A stretch of DNA of 36,373 nt from Marinifilaceae bacterium (GTDB lineage: Bacteria > Bacteroidota > Bacteroidia > Bacteroidales > Marinifilaceae): the NCBI GenBank assembly GCA_016744515.1, contig JADGEF010000025.1, positions 1 to 36,373 on the forward strand, read 5' to 3'. The notes beneath the pieces were generated by a model, which saw only the letters and a program-made list of their open reading frames with translations, ran no database searches and was not told the origin of the DNA. The translations under genes were made by a program, and so were the position numbers. Shown here piece by piece: positions 35,001 to 36,373 of the stretch (positions within the stretch are counted from its first letter, which is position 1; every line of letters begins with the position of its first letter).

Positions 35001-36373
35001 TGCATAAGAACCTGTTACATTAAGAATTAATGTCGTGTGTTCCCCTTCGCAAATATCCAATACAACGGATGGATCTTTAGTAACAACAACATTGGTCAAA
35101 ATATTTAATGTTTGTTTAAATATTTTAAGACCACAACCTGTTGTTATTTCGCAAGAATACAAACCTGCATCATCCATGTCTAATAATGGAGTATCATAAA
35201 ATGAGGTTGAAACACCTAAGCTTGTCCCATTAAAGAACCAAGCAAATGTTGGGTTTCCCACATAGCTTACCTCAAAATGATGCGTTAAGCCTTCACATTT
35301 ATCTACTGATTCAGGGTTCAAATCACTTGTGATATCATCAACACTCAAAGTTCCTTTAGCTTGTTGAGTAGAACAAATACCATCACTTACTACGCAGGTA
35401 TATTCACCAGCATCAGTCAATTTTACAGGATTAAACTCTAATACAGAACTAATTTCTCCTGCAATATCGACTCCTAATTGATCTTTCCACTGATATGTTA
35501 GTCCTGCAGGTGGCGTTTCAACTATGGCTTTCAAGCTCACATTACCTCCAACACAAGCTTTTATAGGAACAATAGGTTTTAAAATAAAACTATCAACTAA
35601 ATCAATAGTAAATGAAGTATGTATGTCATCGCAATCGTTTATTGCTGTAACCTTCCAGCCTCCCTCCGTTAATGCGTCAACTGTAATGTCAAATGATTTA
35701 TTAGTCCCTAAATCTCTGGTAATACCTTTAGCTGTATTCGTAGCTATATAAGCACTTGCAAAACCTTCATCAAGAATTGTTACAGTAACAATATCATCCG
35801 AACAATAAGGTCCATCTTTTGAGAATGAAACGCCAGTTAGTAGCGATTTGGGTTTTATAGAAAGCGTACTGGTAGAACTTTTAATATCACAATTATTGCT
35901 CACAGTAATAGTATAGTCACCAGCCATATCAAGTGAAACTGAAGCTAAACTAAACGAATTAGACGTGAAATCAGCTGGTTGTTTATCGACTTTTGCAGCA
36001 TCAGGAACATCCCAATTATATACATAAGAATCACTTGTAGTTTCTAATTCTACAAGATATGTTTGAGGCTCTCCTTCACAAATTGATACTGGACTTAAGC
36101 CTTTAATCTTAATTTCTGGATCAATAGGATTATTTACTAAGCTTTCCTCAATTGAATTTCCTTCACAAGTAAGCCCCTCTCCAACAGCGTATGTTGTAGC
36201 AACTGCTACTCTATAAGACTCATCATCTATATCTGGTGTTAAATTATAAGTAGGCACAGACGTGACCCTCATTAGATCAGAACCATTCTTATACCAAGAA
36301 TACTCAAGAGTAGAATTTGCAGGAGTATAGTTACTTACTAATTTTGCTTCGAGTGTTATTTCTTTTATTTCGC
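26076..36373 (-). CDS. Giant multi-Ig-domain surface protein with type B T9SS sorting domain (5' partial)
   Basis: The frame stays open to the window edge, upstream of the Met at 36272 (codons there read YSWYKNGSDL), so the N terminus lies outside and more than 3,430 residues are visible. About 38 modules of 80-100 residues follow one another. Most are Ig-like, with a Cys after the first strand, a W in YxWxK and a late Y-x-C (for example GEYTCVVSDGIC). The last five or so are PKD/SprB-like. The final 85-90 residues are a gliding-motility-associated type B CTD: NAFTPLSGNENDRF, MYIYNRWGELMY, WDGTYKGKACPIGAYVWVV and a terminal NVILVR. The protein should be exported by T9SS and held on or released from the outer membrane. 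The PorP/SprF-like gene lies just downstream. Likely a giant adhesin or gliding-type filament; ligand unknown. Confidence 0.93.
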   Translation of the reverse strand, partial: EIKEITLEAKLVSNYTPANSTLEYSWYKNGSDLMRVTSVPTYNLTPDIDDESYRVAVATTYAVGEGLTCEGNSIEESLVNNPIDPEIKIKGLSPVSICEGEPQTYLVELETTSDSYVYNWDVPDAAKVDKQPADFTSNSFSLASVSLDMAGDYTITVSNNCDIKSSTSTLSIKPKSLLTGVSFSKDGPYCSDDIVTVTILDEGFASAYIATNTAKGITRDLGTNKSFDITVDALTEGGWKVTAINDCDDIHTSFTIDLVDSFILKPIVPIKACVGGNVSLKAIVETPPAGLTYQWKDQLGVDIAGEISSVLEFNPVKLTDAGEYTCVVSDGICSTQQAKGTLSVDDITSDLNPESVDKCEGLTHHFEVSYVGNPTFAWFFNGTSLGVSTSFYDTPLLDMDDAGLYSCEITTGCGLKIFKQTLNILTNVVVTKDPSVVLDICEGEHTTLILNVTGSYASIKWYKDGTEIAGELNKKVISTEELATAGTYAYKYIVEGSCGPVEGTFNVVVHDKPSINAIADINECEGDILLNMTVVGGDYKDPLWLKPDDSLLGNGLMATISAAVHPTSSGNYTAKISSDYCGDITTIAKVNVFEPIKVVSNSELNPKPCIGELLSLVVNGEGDGLSYKWTKGGLDLGVQPIPNVLNLGTVDLTDDGAYKCELISANGCGNIDVNFVVDVREDAKITLQPIAKTPCEDDGSVTFTVAGTAEGTLSYKWFKKGLEINDGPDYTGTKTTDLTVSNLSNHDTHLFHCEISGDFCEAAVSNTVSFNVIKDITMTPPTDQTIDENESATFSVTATGGGTITYQWFEKTTAGGAVFVSMGSSPASAKTASLILVSVPFSKNGYKYKCVVTNSCDSKEEEATLTVNRDNRITSTILNAEACVGASFTFTVEYKSTTDACTWEYDSGSGFAPIGGLGTVSSGGTSSTLTVTSATTVMETNTWKFRARVQRTGYADNLSNIATVKVYEQVVFDNIADATLCPDTGESFNVTGLTGTGPFTYEWVRGATNLGSGSSLNLNAASAIDGAYSVTVSNGVCNPVPDVFNITHHPDLVLTDLAHTSPLCIGDNINLSALLTEGPAVSATYAWTKGTTVVGSASAYAKLNVTTAESGIYKVVVKDDCISRTSSIPITVLDAITLAAISPVQTICEGESVDLQVNSTGDNLVYNWSKIDAPGGAIVGVSLSSDKDYHIDGLTTIGPNYYRCVLSSTPDCTQPVQEFTVNVQANVAVVDPLPIVICEDLLTSSFAVTATGEGPYTYQWYDNDVLMSGKTTASLSVNNVLANNGHNYHCVVDGACKSAESNKALFTVNEDVRITTQPVSVSVSDDAPFVTFSVDATGTNLSYQWYKNSSSLGTYATAKTKTLTIPKSDFNSGDIYLCKVKGDCLDLDSDPATLTVDVTNKITSQPQNKQICEGSAFSFTVKFKASASACIWQYSDDNGVNFKAIDIAGNSVSVYTPSSSTENTLTINPSSFSMDGFQFRALVDGIESSIAKVTVYQKVVFTPIADVTLCPNTGASFNVTVTAGTEPLSYAWSEGVRNLGTKSSLNLDAGAALNGTYSVSITNALCPTLTKNFDISHHPDLVFPDLAHTSPLCIGDPINLDATPSSFAPGISYTWTKDAGGIGSNNPIYSDLSASVGESGIYKVVVKDDCTTKTSSISIDVVDAISLAAVSPASQDVCEGVPFDLQVQGTGDNLVYNWYKIVALGGAIDGASLSTDKDYHIDGLTSIGENYYRCILSSTPDCTRPELDFTVNVQENVTASVLTPIEICQDVLPASEFSVTATGEGPFSYQWYDNDVSMGITETNASLSVNNVLTNNGHNYHCVVGGKCKSATSNKALFTVNENVRITSHPVNKTVDEMGSAIFTVAATGTGLTYQWFVNKGGVVSSISGATTNTLSLISVLLTNSGNTYYCEVSGTCVDANSNTATLTVVKENRILVQAEPAVVCEGNSFAFEVQYKNATSCDWEYDSGSGYNPIGGLGTVVPNPTSSILTITTATDAMNTWKFRAVVKRTGGYEDNISNEVGVRVDIPASFADIASVQLCNGDGASFAVSGLTGSTPNTYEWTEGARNFGTNSSIDLIAADATNGTYSVGVTAGVCPAIPKSFSISHYPDLALADLVHANELCPTDDIALSIGITTGPAVSASYAWTKDDIDLTVTTASYSKLNVTDSESGLYKVTVEDQCMIQSKSIQIDVLDIITKVSPEWINKSLCVGDALLFEAIIEGDNPTYTWTVPVGVTNPGNVATFTVDAVTETNEGTYECSVQGTCGTAVVYTASVVVDDVPNITTDLNLTAVCENELLELGPIAYDATTGESIIWKFNDGVIADETGLSLDLLTAEVAEEGNYKVEVTNACGTDFSIGYQDIHPLPTLLPIDDQTACQGGNVIFKAVTTGENLIYRWFVDDVAVAAALDGKSELVLSNVQPKDTITPIIYAIRCIVSSCGTDKTATANLTVNPNTILKKSIKGDVVYVGEDYEFKLEVTGSNLNFEWHHVNTSGIDKELVGEITKTLEISNLSLADAGEYYCTITGDCGVRFTSGYLAVKDPIKLITGLGTANIEKCFGEPLNLNISVEGKVFSIDWYKGTTPLGHHELNYSIPSLDISDSGKYRCEIKGEGANLTQEVNVTVYQTTVLKSHLTDKTICELEDLQWIPDVSGSLLTYEWKRNGKRISSQGILEILNTPMDSAGVYSVDISGKCGNVSSEANLSLNKLPFFISKSDDIIVCENYDEIVFSVVYGGDNLEYQWQKDNTDIDGAKSSEFKLQNISVSDAGEYKCVVSSSCGLDKHSIMKLEVIPQLKILSESPGMEICDGEDAQFMIAVDGNNVVYQWQKDGVIMKGETAPELTINPASLTEVGYYSCAVTDKCTTTERYSNSKKLTVNPLPNSKIFGRMTLCVLEDRVAYNTDLLPNINYGWLVDGGEFTTPAEGLRTKITWGNIVEGSKIGITILNEATGCSSKLDSLVTLRKLPDVSLANFPTYGVCEDGKDVLTKGLPVGGIYWVDGIAENEFNPSQRGNGEYQVRYSYTDEYGCSNRNKEGELVLKVDSLPIVKIMDDVTVGSCGMIQLRATTEEDNIKWSPSRYLKEPLSKTPNFTAGETTLYVVEVEDKYGCIGNDIINVTVAPLPTIKTIRDTTIGECKEIELTTIISGDTKEINWTNASDLDEPNNSNPKLTKRHVGVNDYQIKVTDKYGCVASGSVKVEVLPNPEIGENVNLCEGETLLVNTKDLSNPVWSDGFTAWERTIVKPGEYELRVAQNDCELIQKIVMNPLPKFELDNTVQPGIVIFEGQTITFAPNLDPDYGPYVYDWSDGSVLSELEVGKSGVYKLKVVDNLGCIAKDTVEVLVKPIGIEAPNAFTPLSGNENDRFYLKDINVTDKFEMYIYNRWGELMYKTDEVGYATGWDGTYKGKACPIGAYVWVVMLDGKVKEKGNVILVR
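29540..33764 (-). repeat. Six-domain higher-order repeat inside the giant gene
   Basis: Within the giant protein the same ordered set of six Ig-like modules recurs. The module starts read RITS-x-C, VVF-x-LC, PDL-x-DLAHTSPLC, ITLAAISP, V-x-PLPI-x-IC and RITTQPVS. Copy boundaries at the RITS module fall near 33764, 32177 and 30578, giving periods of about 1,587 and 1,599 bp (529 and 533 codons). The third copy keeps four modules before diverging near 29540. Some segments are nearly identical between copies 1 and 2 (for example DKDYHIDGLT), indicating recent unequal duplication or gene conversion. Confidence 0.85.

Overview
The window looks like chromosomal DNA of a marine or gut-type Bacteroidota, probably near Marinilabiliales/Bacteroidales. 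The phylum rests on a type IX secretion (T9SS) type B C-terminal domain, an adjacent PorP/SprF gene, two TATCTTTG -7 promoter elements and low-GC DNA with microsatellite-rich intergenic gaps. The order-level placement is a guess. No rRNA, tRNA, CRISPR array or intact mobile element was seen.

Layout. (1) 614-6285, minus strand: a dipeptidyl peptidase IV-like exopeptidase, then a glycyl radical enzyme whose active-site residues match trans-4-hydroxy-L-proline dehydratase (HypD), and its radical-SAM activase. Read 5' to 3' the order is activase, dehydratase, peptidase, behind a hairpin-rich leader. The set looks like a collagen-peptide, proline and hydroxyproline utilisation module. (2) 6698-10872: a decayed acetyltransferase tail, then a membrane NfeD/ClpP-class protease, an MgtC-family membrane protein, a methyltransferase, and a convergent, directly abutting NAD-dependent epimerase-like gene. 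(3) 11245-13621: an E1/ThiF-like adenylyltransferase and a GNAT-fold protein resembling N-acyl amino acid or autoinducer synthases, divergent from a PAS-like/LuxR-type regulator. This is the best candidate here for an undescribed small-molecule or signalling locus. (4) 13762-18050: aconitase B and a sodium:neurotransmitter-symporter family transporter. (5) 18051-19013: a graveyard holding a degenerate group II intron (reverse-transcriptase fragment plus domain V/VI-like tail) and a tandem 106-bp GC-richer repeat. (6) 19014-24669: an ABC-F ATPase, an RlmD-type rRNA methyltransferase, YaaA and a conserved hypothetical. (7) 24848-36373, minus strand: a PorP/SprF-like outer-membrane protein downstream of a giant surface protein (more than 3,400 residues visible, N terminus outside the window). 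That protein has about 38 Ig/PKD-like modules and a type B T9SS sorting domain, and contains a six-domain higher-order repeat of about 1.59 kb.

Structured intergenic DNA recurs through the window: a heptamer array in the peptidase 5' leader, an octamer fold-back, paired ATCCGAT-centred palindromes behind two terminators, and a dispersed element of about 130 bp present at both 244 and 24678.
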